Positions 15,699 through 24,367 are shown, counted from the stretch's first letter. The stretch is 32,306 nucleotides of DNA from Candidatus Neomarinimicrobiota bacterium (GCA_022567655.1 JADFGO010000015.1:1-32306), one strand, 5' to 3'. Notes: a model not told the origin generated them from the sequence alone. A program made the numbers and translations.

Positions 15699-15918
15699 CA
15701 GCAGAGTTGCACTTTTGGAAATAAGGGGTATTTTAGTCCTAAGATTTAGAGTGGGAGGAACTCTAAGAACCTAAATTCCAGTGTTTCATAAGGTCGTTTC
15801 TTAACCCGCCGGTTGTGCCGCTCCCGGGTCGCCAGGAGTGACTAATAGGTGGGTATTTGAGAGTGCTGAGAATAGTGGATTTCAGGGGATATGATCAAAT
15901 TTTCATTTCATGGTTCAA

Positions 15919-15945
15919 GATTGGCTATAAAAGGACACATATATA
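15919..15945 (+). repeat. Diverged direct repeat, copy 2
   Basis: Matches 14273-14299 at 22 of 27 positions. It lies about 145 bases upstream of the EnvC-like gene start, so it could also be part of that gene's promoter region. Confidence 0.4.
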
Positions 15946-16090
15946 TCCAGTTTCGCATATTCGCTCCAACAGATTTAATCGGGCTGGTAAATGGGGGGGG
16001 AATCACAATGTTGATCCGGAATAAACAAACGTAATTGCCTAATTTCGATTGAAACTCATATGCCGTGCGGTTATCTTCGGAGGGATGGCA

Positions 16091-17317
16091 ATGATCATAT
16101 ATTATGCTTCGAGGTTATCTCTTCATCTACTCCTTCTCGTTTTGGTCGTGTGGGTAGGAATCTCCTCCGCTCAAAGCCCCACAGACATCAAGGAGAAGAT
16201 TTACGACAGGGGGGAGGAGCTGGAAGGCTTGAGGACCACGATAAACGATCTCAAGAAGGAACTCGTCCGGAAGGAGACGACGGAGATCGACTTTCTGAGG
16301 CAGATACGGAACCTGAACAAACAGATCGATTTCACCAACCGCCTGCTCGCCCGGCTCGATCAGGAGATATTGGTCAGAGACAAGGGAGTTTCAGTCGCCC
16401 GGGAAGAAGTGGAAATTTCAAGGGATAATCTCGTCAAACTCAAGGACAGGTTCGCAAAACGCGCCGTCAAGATGTATAAGGCGGGGACTTACAGCGATTT
16501 CGAGCTGCTGCTGACCTCCGCGAGCGTCAGTCAATTCTTTTACCGGATGAAGTACATCAAGATAATCAACGACTATGACCGGAAATTGTACGCCTCGATC
16601 AACACGGCGATAGACATTCTGAAGGAGAAAGAACGGCTGCTTCTGCGCGGGATAGAAGAACGGGAGGTGGTTGTATCCGAGAAAAAATCAGAAAAACGAT
16701 CGCTCTCGAAGAACCGTGTAGTGAGGAGGGGGTTACTCAAAAAAGTCAGGCAGGATCAGGGAGCGCTCAAGAAACTCGTAAAAGAGAAAGAAGAAGCCGC
16801 TAAACAGGTGGAATCTATAATCATCGCTCTTGAGGAGGAGAGGAAACGTTTGGAGGAGTTGGCAAGACGGCGCAAGGTGCCTATCGAGGAACTCGCTATC
16901 GACGCGAATTTCGCGAGTCATAAAGGGAGGCTTATCTGGCCTGTGGTCGGCAAGGTGACTGCGCGATTCGGGAAGAGGAGGCATCCGAAGCTGAAAACTA
17001 TCACGGAGAATTCCGGTATCGACATAGCCGCGAAGGAAGGCGCGGAAGTGGTCTCCGTACTGACCGGAAGGATAACGAGCATCACCTGGATCCGGGGGTT
17101 CGGAAACACGGTGATCATAGACCACGGCAGCGGGTATTACACCGTCTACACCCATCTCGGCGAGGTGTACGTTACTCCGGATGAAACGGTGGCGAGCGGA
17201 CACAGAATCGCGACGGTAGGTGAGACCGATTCGATCGACAATTCCGCTTTTCACTTCGAAATATGGTATAACCGCCAGAAACAGGACCCCATGAAATGGC
17301 TGAAGAGGGCGCTCTAA
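16091..17317 (+). CDS. EnvC-like murein hydrolase activator (degenerate M23/LytM domain)
   Basis: A 408-residue protein. ATG 16091 is chosen because GGAGGG ends 6 bases before it and a clean signal peptide follows (IIYYASRLSLHLLLLVLVVW, cut near SSAQ); a TTG at 16049 would lengthen it by 14 residues. After the signal comes a long charged coiled coil (about 25-270), with helices such as EGLRTTINDLKKELVRKE, and a C-terminal LytM/M23 domain starting GRLIWPVVGKVTARFGKR. Active M23 enzymes use H...D and HxH zinc ligands. Here the first His is Asn (ENSGIDIA) and the first His of HxH is Ala (SAFHFEIW). This matches the EnvC group, which activates cell-separation amidases rather than cutting peptidoglycan. 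It is followed two bases later by holB. Confidence 0.88.
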   Translation: MIIYYASRLSLHLLLLVLVVWVGISSAQSPTDIKEKIYDRGEELEGLRTTINDLKKELVRKETTEIDFLRQIRNLNKQIDFTNRLLARLDQEILVRDKGVSVAREEVEISRDNLVKLKDRFAKRAVKMYKAGTYSDFELLLTSASVSQFFYRMKYIKIINDYDRKLYASINTAIDILKEKERLLLRGIEEREVVVSEKKSEKRSLSKNRVVRRGLLKKVRQDQGALKKLVKEKEEAAKQVESIIIALEEERKRLEELARRRKVPIEELAIDANFASHKGRLIWPVVGKVTARFGKRRHPKLKTITENSGIDIAAKEGAEVVSVLTGRITSITWIRGFGNTVIIDHGSGYYTVYTHLGEVYVTPDETVASGHRIATVGETDSIDNSAFHFEIWYNRQKQDPMKWLKRAL

Positions 17318-17319
17318 AG

Positions 17320-18390
17320 ATGGCGTTCGACAGGCTTATCGGGCAGGAACAGTGGTCGGAACTACTTCTTCGGGCCTGGAAGAACGACAGGCTCGCACAT
17401 GCGCTGCTGATATCGGGAGCTCCCGGTTCCGGAAAGGAAACGCTTGCGCTGGAAATGGCGAAAATATTGAACTGTACCGAAGAAGAATACGGTTCGTGCG
17501 GAAACTGTTCCGCCTGTAAACGCATCGAAAAATTGGAACATCCTAACCTGCAGTTTATCTTCCCGCTTCCGGGCGGGACGAGAGATATCGACGACCCGCT
17601 TGCCGGGCTGAACAAAGATACATTAGAGTTCATCCAGAGCGAAATCGCGAGGAAAGCTGCGAACCCGTACTACAGAATAGAAATACCGGGCGCTAATGTT
17701 GTGAGGATCGACAGCATCCGGAGCATAAGGAAAAATGCGTATCTCAAAAGCGCCGAACCGGGCAAAAAGGTGGTGATAGTCTCCCGCGCGGAAAAGATGA
17801 ACAACGAAGCCGCCAACTCGTTCCTTAAGCTGTTGGAAGAACCTCCGCCGGACACCTATCTGTTTCTTACCACATCGAAACCGGATTCGTTGGTTTCGAC
17901 TATCCGCTCCCGATGCCAGGAGATCAAGTTGAACAGATTGGAGAGGAGCAAAGTCATTGAATCGATTCTGTCAGCCGGAGCTGCAGCTAAGCGGGCGGAA
18001 GAGTTAGCGGAATTGGTGGATGGTGATATCGGGAGAGCGCTTAAATTGATGGAAAAGGGAGAATATGATGAGAGAGTGGAGATCGCCGAAGAGATCATCG
18101 GAGTCATCAGTAACGGAGCGGCGAAGGATATCTCTTCATTAAACCGAAAAATTTCCATGCTGTCAAAAGAGGGGAAAGAAAAACTAACCGATATTCTCAA
18201 CATCACACTGCACAAACTGATCGATGATGGTGTGCCCGGGATTATGAGATCGAAAGTAGCCATGCCGTTTGACAAAGCGATTGATTTGATCGGACGAAAT
18301 ATTTATATTCCCATGATCTTCACTACTTTAGTGTATGAGACGAGGTATCTGTTGAGGTCAAAATCGATAAAATCGGAGCGAAACAGCTAA
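17320..18390 (+). CDS. holB: DNA polymerase III subunit delta' (clamp-loader)
   Basis: A 356-residue AAA+ protein of the clamp-loader type. The N-terminus has AFDRLIGQEQW, Walker A GAPGSGKE (33-40), a zinc module with Cys at 52, 60, 63 and 66 (CGNCSACKRIEKLEHPN), then VRIDSIRSIRKNAYLKSAEPG, the helicase-like EKMNNEAANSFLKLLEEPP and sensor-1 region TTSKPDSLVSTIRSRCQEI with the SRC motif. These identify delta'. ATG 17320, two bases after the EnvC-like stop, is preferred over ATG 17296, which would overlap that gene by 22 bases and adds eight residues before the conserved MAFDRLIGQ. The next gene follows after two bases. The holB-PSP1 pair is a common arrangement. Confidence 0.93.
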   Translation: MAFDRLIGQEQWSELLLRAWKNDRLAHALLISGAPGSGKETLALEMAKILNCTEEEYGSCGNCSACKRIEKLEHPNLQFIFPLPGGTRDIDDPLAGLNKDTLEFIQSEIARKAANPYYRIEIPGANVVRIDSIRSIRKNAYLKSAEPGKKVVIVSRAEKMNNEAANSFLKLLEEPPPDTYLFLTTSKPDSLVSTIRSRCQEIKLNRLERSKVIESILSAGAAAKRAEELAELVDGDIGRALKLMEKGEYDERVEIAEEIIGVISNGAAKDISSLNRKISMLSKEGKEKLTDILNITLHKLIDDGVPGIMRSKVAMPFDKAIDLIGRNIYIPMIFTTLVYETRYLLRSKSIKSERNS

Positions 18391-18392
18391 GA

Positions 18393-19208
18393 TTGGATAA
18401 CGTTATCAGTTTGAAATTTAAAGGTTCCCGGAGGGAGTACTATCAGAACTTTCTTGAACTTCCGTTTGAAATAGGCGATTATGCCGTGGTTGAGGTGGAA
18501 AACGGCGAAGACATGGGTGTGATCACGCAAAGAAACCTGAGCGTGGCTGAAGCGCTCGTCAAGAAAGAACGCCGGATATTAAGAAAGGGGAGCACTAATG
18601 ATCTGCGGCAGCTAAATGAGAATCAAAAAAAGGAAGCCGATGCCTTTGTTTTTGCGTTGACAAAAGTTGAAAAACGCAGGCTTGAAATGAAGCTGACCGA
18701 CGTTGAATACCAGATGGATAGAAAAAAGGTGACTTTTTACTTCACCGCGGATAACCGGATAGATTTCAGGGAACTGGTCAAAGATCTCGCTGCCGAATAT
18801 AAAACCCGTATTGAACTCCGCCAGATAGGACCGAGAGATGAGGCGAAAAGACATGACGGCTGCGGAGTTTGCGGTTTGACACTATGCTGCTCAACATGGA
18901 TGTCGGGCTTCGAGCCGATCAATACACAGATGGCAAAGGAGCAGGACCTGCCGATAAACCCGTCGCGGTTGGCGGGAGTCTGCGGCAGGCTTAAATGCTG
19001 CCTCCGTTTCGAACATGATTTTTATAGCGAAGCTATGAATTATTTCCCGAAAGTCGGGACGAAGATTCGTATAGACAAGGGTGAGATTGAAGTAGCGAAG
19101 CTCGACATCTTCCGTGAACTCGTGTACATAAGATATCCCACGGAAGAATGGGAGGCTGTAAAACTCACCGATTTTAATTCCAGGTATGACGTAACAGCGT
19201 CCAACTGA
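18393..19208 (+). CDS. ricT: PSP1-domain protein, YaaT/RicT-like
   Basis: A 271-residue protein starting with TTG 18393 (no ATG precedes the conserved start), two bases after holB. It contains the PSP1 C-terminal domain, including VTFYFTADNRIDFRELVKDL and the marker block RIELRQIGPRDEAK. The Cys-rich segment follows: DGCGVCGLTLCCSTWMSGF, then LAGVCGRLKCCLRFE. Bacillus RicT (YaaT) works with RicA and RicF in a complex carrying Fe-S clusters that promotes RNase Y processing and phosphorelay output; the cysteines here fit cluster binding. No RicA or RicF gene is in the window. In Bacteroidota this gene sits beside holB, as it does here. The symbol is by family resemblance only. Confidence 0.85.
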   Translation: MDNVISLKFKGSRREYYQNFLELPFEIGDYAVVEVENGEDMGVITQRNLSVAEALVKKERRILRKGSTNDLRQLNENQKKEADAFVFALTKVEKRRLEMKLTDVEYQMDRKKVTFYFTADNRIDFRELVKDLAAEYKTRIELRQIGPRDEAKRHDGCGVCGLTLCCSTWMSGFEPINTQMAKEQDLPINPSRLAGVCGRLKCCLRFEHDFYSEAMNYFPKVGTKIRIDKGEIEVAKLDIFRELVYIRYPTEEWEAVKLTDFNSRYDVTASN

Positions 19209-19212
19209 TCTA

Positions 19213-21246
19213 ATGGGAGATTTCAAGCGGACTTTAGTCACCTCTGCTCTACCGTACGCTAACGGTCCACTCCATATAGGTCAAATCGCCGGCGCTTATC
19301 TCCCGGGCGATATATTCGTACGCTACAGCCGACTGAAAGGCGACGAGATTATCTATATCTGCGGGACCGATGAATACGGCGTACCGATCACTATTTCAGC
19401 TGAGAAATCAGGCACGACTCCGCAGGCGGTTGTCGATCACTATTATCCGTTGATTAAAAAAAGTTTTGAGGATTTCGGGATAAGTTTCGATAATTTCTCC
19501 CGCACTTCTTTACCGGTACACACGGAAACGGCGCAGGATTTTTTCACAAAATTCATGGAAAAAGGTTACCTGATAAAACGCGAGTCCGAGCAATGGTTCG
19601 ATACGGAAAAAAAGATGTTCCTGCCGGACAGGTACGTAACCGGAACTTGCCCGCAGTGCGGCAGCGATGACGCCAAAGGAGATCAGTGTGAAGTGTGCGG
19701 GAAATGGTATGACTCCATTGAGTTGAAAAACCCTGTGAGTCAGCTCAGCGGTAAAACACCGGAGCTCAGGAAAACGTGGCATTGGTATATGAAATTCGGT
19801 GATTTTCAGGAGAGATTGAAAGAGTTTATTGAAGCTCACAGCCACTGGAAAGCAAATGTTATCAACTATTGTAGGGGCTGGCTCGAAGAAGGATTGGAAG
19901 AGAGAGCCGTGACGCGGGATCTCGATTGGGGCATTCCGGTTCCTCTTGATGACGCAGAGGGCAAGAAGATTTACGTCTGGTTTGAAGCGGTATTAGGCTA
20001 CATATCCTCGACGAAAGAATGGGCGCAGAAACAGGGCGATCCCGGGTTGTGGGAAAAGTATTGGAAAAGTGATGATACCCGCCTGATCCATTTTATCGGG
20101 AAAGATAATATCTATTTCCATGCCCTCATGTTTCCCGCCATGCTGATGGGTTATGGAGGATATGTGTTAGAGGATAACATTCCCGCGAACGAATTCCTGA
20201 ATCTCAAAGGGAGCAAACTCTCCACGAGTAAAAATCATGCGGTATGGCTGCATGAATATCTTCAAAATTTCCCTCCTGATCCATTAAGGTACGCGCTCGC
20301 CGCCAACGCACCCGAGGGAAAAGATTCGGATTTTACCTGGGCTGAATTCCAATCCAAAAACAATAACGAACTCGCCGACATATTAGGGAATTTCGTTCAC
20401 CGGACGGTTACATTCGTCCACAAATATTTCGAAGGAAAAGTCCCTCCTTCTTCGGAACTAAGCGAAAGCGATAAAAAACTTATTTTACAATTGAAGGAAT
20501 CTACGCAAATAGTAGGGGAAGCCTACGGAGAATTCAGGGTAAAAGACGCCGTTAAGGGGTGGATGAACCTTGCGAGGTCGGGGAATAAATACTTCAATGA
20601 AAACGAGCCCTGGGTGACGTTAAAAAGCGATCCGGAACGGTGCAGCACCGCGATAAATCATTCGGTCCAGACTATAAAAACTCTTGCAGTGCTGGCGTCG
20701 CCCGTCCTTCCCTTCACCTCCGAAAAGATATGGTCATTGTTGAATCTCGACATGGAGATCAGCTGGAGCGAAGCGGGACATGTTGATATTGACGCCGGGC
20801 ACAAACTGAACGAACCAACCGTATTGTTCCCGAAAATTGAGGATGAGCAAATAGAAGCAGAGGAGTCTAAATTGAGTGATGAGAACAGTTCCGGCGGAGA
20901 AACCGGAAGTTCAGGAACCGATAATTTGATAACTGTCGAGACGGTAAAAAGTCTGGGACTCAAGATAGCCACGGTGACTGAGGCAGAAAGAATCGCCGGT
21001 ACAGATAAACTTTTGAAATTGATAGTCTCCCTCGGTGATGAGAAAAGACAGATAGTTGCAGGCGTGGCTGCCGACTACGAACCGGAGGATATTAAGGGGA
21101 AAAGGATCGTCGTCGTAACGAATCTGAAGCCGGCCACCATACGCGGAGAAAAATCGGAAGGGATGCTGCTCGCTGCGGAGTCGGATAAGGGCTTCAGCCT
21201 ACTGACAGTTGAGGGCGAACTTCCGGACGGCGCATCTATTAGCTGA
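19213..21246 (+). CDS. metG: Methionine--tRNA ligase with C-terminal tRNA-binding domain
   Basis: A 677-residue class I tRNA synthetase. It has the HIGH motif as HIGQ (about 21-24), a CP domain with one zinc knuckle (CPQCGSDD ... CEVCGKWY, four Cys near 144-160), the signature-loop variant KLSTSKN (near 336) followed by HAVWLHEYLQNFPPDPLRY, and an anticodon-binding helical domain. After an acidic Ser-rich linker (about 555-570) comes an EMAPII-like tRNA-binding OB fold (VKSLGLKIATVTEAERI ... NLKPATIRGEKSEGMLLAAE). It charges tRNA-Met. The KLSTS/KISTS loop is the form I associate with Bacteroidota and archaeal-type MetG rather than KMSKS. It starts with ATG 19213, four bases after the ricT-like stop. 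Confidence 0.96.
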   Translation: MGDFKRTLVTSALPYANGPLHIGQIAGAYLPGDIFVRYSRLKGDEIIYICGTDEYGVPITISAEKSGTTPQAVVDHYYPLIKKSFEDFGISFDNFSRTSLPVHTETAQDFFTKFMEKGYLIKRESEQWFDTEKKMFLPDRYVTGTCPQCGSDDAKGDQCEVCGKWYDSIELKNPVSQLSGKTPELRKTWHWYMKFGDFQERLKEFIEAHSHWKANVINYCRGWLEEGLEERAVTRDLDWGIPVPLDDAEGKKIYVWFEAVLGYISSTKEWAQKQGDPGLWEKYWKSDDTRLIHFIGKDNIYFHALMFPAMLMGYGGYVLEDNIPANEFLNLKGSKLSTSKNHAVWLHEYLQNFPPDPLRYALAANAPEGKDSDFTWAEFQSKNNNELADILGNFVHRTVTFVHKYFEGKVPPSSELSESDKKLILQLKESTQIVGEAYGEFRVKDAVKGWMNLARSGNKYFNENEPWVTLKSDPERCSTAINHSVQTIKTLAVLASPVLPFTSEKIWSLLNLDMEISWSEAGHVDIDAGHKLNEPTVLFPKIEDEQIEAEESKLSDENSSGGETGSSGTDNLITVETVKSLGLKIATVTEAERIAGTDKLLKLIVSLGDEKRQIVAGVAADYEPEDIKGKRIVVVTNLKPATIRGEKSEGMLLAAESDKGFSLLTVEGELPDGASIS

Positions 21247-21264
21247 CCTCGTCCTGAGCAATTG

Positions 21265-22035
21265 ATGCTGATAGATTCCCATATACATTTAGACTCCGAA
21301 GTTTATTCTGACGATCTGCCGGAGATTTTAATCAAGGCAGATCAATCGGGTGTACGGAAAATGATCACGCCGGGAACGTCATTGGAATCCAGCGCCAAGT
21401 GCATTCGAATCGCACAGGAAAATGACGGAATTTACGCTGCCGTAGGAGTACACCCGCATGACGCTGATAACGCGGCTGATGATTTTGTAAAGCGGTTGGA
21501 AGAGATGAGCAGCGATGAAACTGTCGTGGCGATAGGTGAGATCGGGCTCGACTTTTTCAAAAACTATTCTTCAGACGAATCGCAGATTAAGGTTTTCAAG
21601 GCTCAGTTGGAGCTCGCTGAAAAGTTGAATTTACCGGTTATTATTCACAATCGTGATTCAGACGCTGAAATGGAAAAATGCTTGACCGAGAACCGTAATA
21701 TCAGGGGGGTTGTTCACTGCTATACCGGCGGGATCGATTTTGCCGAGAAACTTTTGTCAATGGGGTACTATCTCGGATTTACAGGCATCATCACGTTTGG
21801 AAATGAAGAATTAATCGAGGTTGTCAAGATGATCCCAAAAGACCGACTGTTGATCGAGACCGACGGACCGTACATGACACCTGTTCCTCACAGAGGTAAA
21901 AGAAACGAACCCGCCTATCTGAAATACATAGCGGAGAAAATTGCTCAAATCAAGAATATGTCGATTGATGAGTTGTCCGAAACCAGTTCCGAAAATTGCT
22001 TTAACCTGTTCGAGGGTCTTCGAAATGGCGGCTAA
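21265..22035 (+). CDS. tatD: TatD family metal-dependent hydrolase/DNase
   Basis: A 256-residue protein with all TatD metal ligands: DSHIHLD at the N-terminus, the bridging glutamate in VAIGEIGLDFFKNYS, IIHNRDSDAEM, VHCYTGGIDFAEK, and IETDGPYMTPVPHRGK. Family members are Mg-dependent 3'-5' exonucleases or D-aminoacyl-type hydrolases with TIM-barrel folds, implicated in DNA repair. ATG 21265 is preferred over the TTG one codon upstream. It lies 18 bases after metG, a common neighbour, and its last 11 bases overlap the rsmA start, implying translational coupling. Confidence 0.94.
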   Translation: MLIDSHIHLDSEVYSDDLPEILIKADQSGVRKMITPGTSLESSAKCIRIAQENDGIYAAVGVHPHDADNAADDFVKRLEEMSSDETVVAIGEIGLDFFKNYSSDESQIKVFKAQLELAEKLNLPVIIHNRDSDAEMEKCLTENRNIRGVVHCYTGGIDFAEKLLSMGYYLGFTGIITFGNEELIEVVKMIPKDRLLIETDGPYMTPVPHRGKRNEPAYLKYIAEKIAQIKNMSIDELSETSSENCFNLFEGLRNGG

Positions 22036-22858
22036 CAGAAGATTTCGGCATAAAAAGAGCCTCGGTCAGAATTTTATGATGGACCGGAATATTGCCCGTA
22101 AGTTGGTTGAAAGCGTCGGGGTTACGAAGGATGACATAATTTTAGAGGTCGGACCCGGAACGGGAATTTTAACGGAGGAGCTCCTGAAACGCGCGAAACA
22201 TGTCAGTTCGGTTGAAATTGATGAGAGATTAGTGGAAATCTTGAACGAAAGGTTTGCCTCAGCAAAGAATTACGAAAATATACACCATGATTTTTTGACG
22301 TTTGATATTTCAGACCTGTCAAAGCGGCAGAAGAGCAAGATAAAGATCATAGGAAATATTCCGTATCATATTACCAGCCAAATTCTGATCCATATTTTCG
22401 AACATTACAGGGTAGTGGAGAACTTGACCGCGACAGTCCAGAAAGAAGTGGCAGAGCGTATCTTGAGTCCACCCGGCAGTAAGACTTACGGTATATTGTC
22501 GGTCTATTCCGCGATTTTTTCCACACCGGTAAAGCTGTTCAATATATCGAGGGGAGCGTTTAATCCGAGACCGAAAGTTGAATCGACCGCGTTCAGGTTG
22601 AACTTTAAAGAAAAGATAGCTGTTAAACCTGAAGACGTAAAATTGTTAATGCAGGTCATCAGAACCAGCTTCGGTAAGAGGCGAAAAATGCTGCGGAACA
22701 GTTTAAAAGATATCGGTGACTGTATTTCGTTTCTTGAAGAGAAAGGGTTTGATCTATCGCTCAGACCCGAATCGCTTCACATCGGGGAGTTTATTGATCT
22801 TTCAGCTGCCATCAAGGAGTGGATTAACGGCGAAAGCGCCCGACTTGTGAAACAATGA
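22025..22858 (+). CDS. rsmA: 16S rRNA (adenine1518/1519-N6)-dimethyltransferase
   Basis: A 277-residue KsgA/RsmA. The start MAANRRFRHKKSLGQNFM is characteristic, so ATG 22025 is chosen; a longer frame from 21941 only reads through the tatD coding region out of frame. Motifs are the SAM-binding LEVGPGTGILTEEL, SSVEIDERLVEIL, the catalytic NIPYHITSQIL (motif IV), VQKEVAERI, and the C-terminal RNA-binding helices with RTSFGKRRKMLRNSL. It dimethylates two adenines in the 16S helix 45 loop during ribosome maturation. Its first 11 bases overlap tatD. Confidence 0.96.
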   Translation: MAANRRFRHKKSLGQNFMMDRNIARKLVESVGVTKDDIILEVGPGTGILTEELLKRAKHVSSVEIDERLVEILNERFASAKNYENIHHDFLTFDISDLSKRQKSKIKIIGNIPYHITSQILIHIFEHYRVVENLTATVQKEVAERILSPPGSKTYGILSVYSAIFSTPVKLFNISRGAFNPRPKVESTAFRLNFKEKIAVKPEDVKLLMQVIRTSFGKRRKMLRNSLKDIGDCISFLEEKGFDLSLRPESLHIGEFIDLSAAIKEWINGESARLVKQ

Positions 22859-22919
22859 GGAAGCGAAAGCGTATCTATTAAGAAAGTGGAGAAGAACTCA
22901 TGAATGTTAGGAGCAATCA

Positions 22920-24086
22920 ATGGTAATCGTAAGATCGATCTTCGGACTTCTGCTAATCCTCGCCCTGTCAACAGAGGATGCTGCCGCCGGAGGGAAATTC
23001 ATGCTTGAATCTGATCTAAAAAACAATGAAGAGATTCAGACGTTCATGATCTCGTACAATAGGGTCGAAGGATTATTTTTGGGCTTAGGAATACCAAAAG
23101 AATATAATGACTATTACGGTTTGGGAAACAATTTGACTTTTTACGGATCGATCGGATATGGTTTGTCCAACGATAAAATAAGGTATCGTGCCGGTCTAAC
23201 TCGAAAATTTTTTGGGAAGAACAGTTTGGAGTTAGGGATCGAGTCTTTTGATCTGACTCATACGGAAGACCTGTGGATAATATCCCGGGACGAAAATACA
23301 ATAGACGCTCTATTTTTTCACGAAGACTATCATGACTTTTACCGAAGCTGGGGAAGCGCGATTTACGGGAAGCAGAAGCTCGGCAAAATTTTAGTAATCG
23401 AAGCGGGCTACAGGCTGGAAAACCAGGAGAATATGAAAGTAGAAAAGGACTGGTCTCTCTTCCGACAGGGAGAAGATTTCAGGGACAACCCCTTGATTCA
23501 GGAGGGAGAGTATAAAAATACGTATCTGTCCGTTGAATTGGGGAATTCGCGAAAACTAAAGAATTGGTCTGCCTCGCTGGATGTGGAGTGGAACAGTGAT
23601 CTTATTTCAGATAATATGCCTGATTATGAAAGATATATAATCAGTTTGAGCAAGTATCAGCGACTCGGAAGAAATGACGAAGTGAATTTCCGTGTACGAT
23701 ACGGGACAACTTTCGGAACGGTACCGGATCAAAAGAAATTCGACCTTGGAGGCATCGGTACGTTACGGGGATATGGATACAAAGAATTTCAAAATGGCGA
23801 AAAAATGGTTTTGATCAATACCGAGTATATCACCGATGGAGATGCAATTACGGGATTGGAATTTCTACCTATATTCAATGATTTTGAAGTCGCATTTTTC
23901 GCCGATGCCGGAATTGTATGGAACGGAGCGCGCGACTTGCCGAACAGTTCGGAATTAAAGAGAAATATTGGTATCGGACTCCAGTCCGATGATGGAGATT
24001 TCAGGATCAATTTCGCGAAACCTTTAGACGGACCAAAGGACGAGAGGGAGATAGTTATTACATTCAGGATAAATCATATGTTTTAA
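22920..24086 (+). CDS. Omp85-type outer-membrane beta-barrel without POTRA domains
   Basis: A 388-residue protein with a signal peptide (IVRSIFGLLLILALSTEDAA, cut near AAAGG) and a pure beta-barrel pattern thereafter. About residues 277-290 read GGIGTLRGYGYKEF, the loop-6 'RGY' motif of Omp85 (BamA/TamA) barrels. It is followed by INTEY, FFADAGIVWNG, RNIGIGLQSDDGDFRINFAK, and a final strand ending in the aromatic signal ITFRINHMF. BamA would have about five POTRA domains before the barrel; here the barrel starts directly after the signal, so partner or substrate binding must differ. ATG 22920 has AGGAG 6 bases upstream. It lies 61 bases after rsmA and is followed by an intrinsic terminator. 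Confidence 0.8.
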   Translation: MVIVRSIFGLLLILALSTEDAAAGGKFMLESDLKNNEEIQTFMISYNRVEGLFLGLGIPKEYNDYYGLGNNLTFYGSIGYGLSNDKIRYRAGLTRKFFGKNSLELGIESFDLTHTEDLWIISRDENTIDALFFHEDYHDFYRSWGSAIYGKQKLGKILVIEAGYRLENQENMKVEKDWSLFRQGEDFRDNPLIQEGEYKNTYLSVELGNSRKLKNWSASLDVEWNSDLISDNMPDYERYIISLSKYQRLGRNDEVNFRVRYGTTFGTVPDQKKFDLGGIGTLRGYGYKEFQNGEKMVLINTEYITDGDAITGLEFLPIFNDFEVAFFADAGIVWNGARDLPNSSELKRNIGIGLQSDDGDFRINFAKPLDGPKDEREIVITFRINHMF

Positions 24087-24123
24087 ATTACCCGATAGAA
24101 ATTTTATAATCGTTTTGTAGTCC

Positions 24124-24151
24124 GGGCGGAGCTTTCAGGCTCCGTTTTTTT
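24124..24151 (+). terminator. Intrinsic terminator after the Omp85-type gene
   Basis: CGGAGC (24127-24132) pairs with GCTCCG (24139-24144) around a six-base loop, followed by seven T. It lies 40 bases after the stop at 24086 and would end transcripts from the EnvC-to-Omp85 gene run. Confidence 0.88.
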
Positions 24152-24192
24152 GTCCGAAAAATAAGGAGGTTGTGCGAAAAAAAGTAGAAACC

Positions 24193-24304
24193 GTCATTCC
24201 GAAGGAGTCCGGCAGCTGCCGGACGACTGAAGGAATCTCATAAGCATCTGTATTACAGTAAGTTACGAGATTGCTTCTCTCGCCTGCGGCGGGATCGCAA
24301 TGAC
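24193..24304. repeat. Dispersed palindromic repeat (GTCATTCC...GCAATGAC type)
   Basis: This 112-base stretch opens with GTCATTCCGAAGGAGTCC and closes with GGGATCGCAATGAC, so the ends are short inverted repeats (GTCATT/AATGAC). Inside are a CCGGCAGCTGCCGG palindrome and GAATCTCATAAG ... TTACGAGATTGCTTC. Sequences of this type recur as non-coding dispersed repeats in many unrelated bacteria. It carries no gene and may be a MITE or REP-like unit inserted between the terminator and the mltG promoter. Confidence 0.65.
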
Positions 24305-24367
24305 AGTTTTTTCAGGTCTTTTCATGTTTTCACCTAGCCTCTAAGTTTAAACGGTAAGACAAATGGA

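Larger units (their letters stand above)
15589..16090. other. 502-bp intergenic region with scraps, no gene seen
   Basis: This gap holds the lipoprotein gene's promoter and ribosome site at its left, a tRNA-3'-end-like scrap (15677-15698), a small hairpin (TTAGAGT/ACTCTAA, 15746-15766), a GC-rich patch near 15808-15838, copy 2 of a diverged repeat (15919-15945) and a run of eight G (15993-16000). I find no convincing coding frame. A TTG-initiated extension of the EnvC-like gene from 16049 is possible but less likely than ATG 16091. Confidence 0.5.

Noticed and set aside
15677-15760. A complete tRNA gene on the minus strand
   Set aside because: Only the T-loop, one T-stem strand and the acceptor 3' strand are recognisable; no matching 5' acceptor or anticodon arm can be folded.
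15993-16000. Phase-variable poly-G tract
   Set aside because: Eight G lie about 90 bases before the EnvC-like start and outside any visible promoter spacer or coding frame; no evidence of variation from one sequence.
16091-17317. Active M23 zinc endopeptidase
   Set aside because: Two of the expected metal-site histidines are replaced (Asn and Ala), which fits an EnvC-type activator instead.
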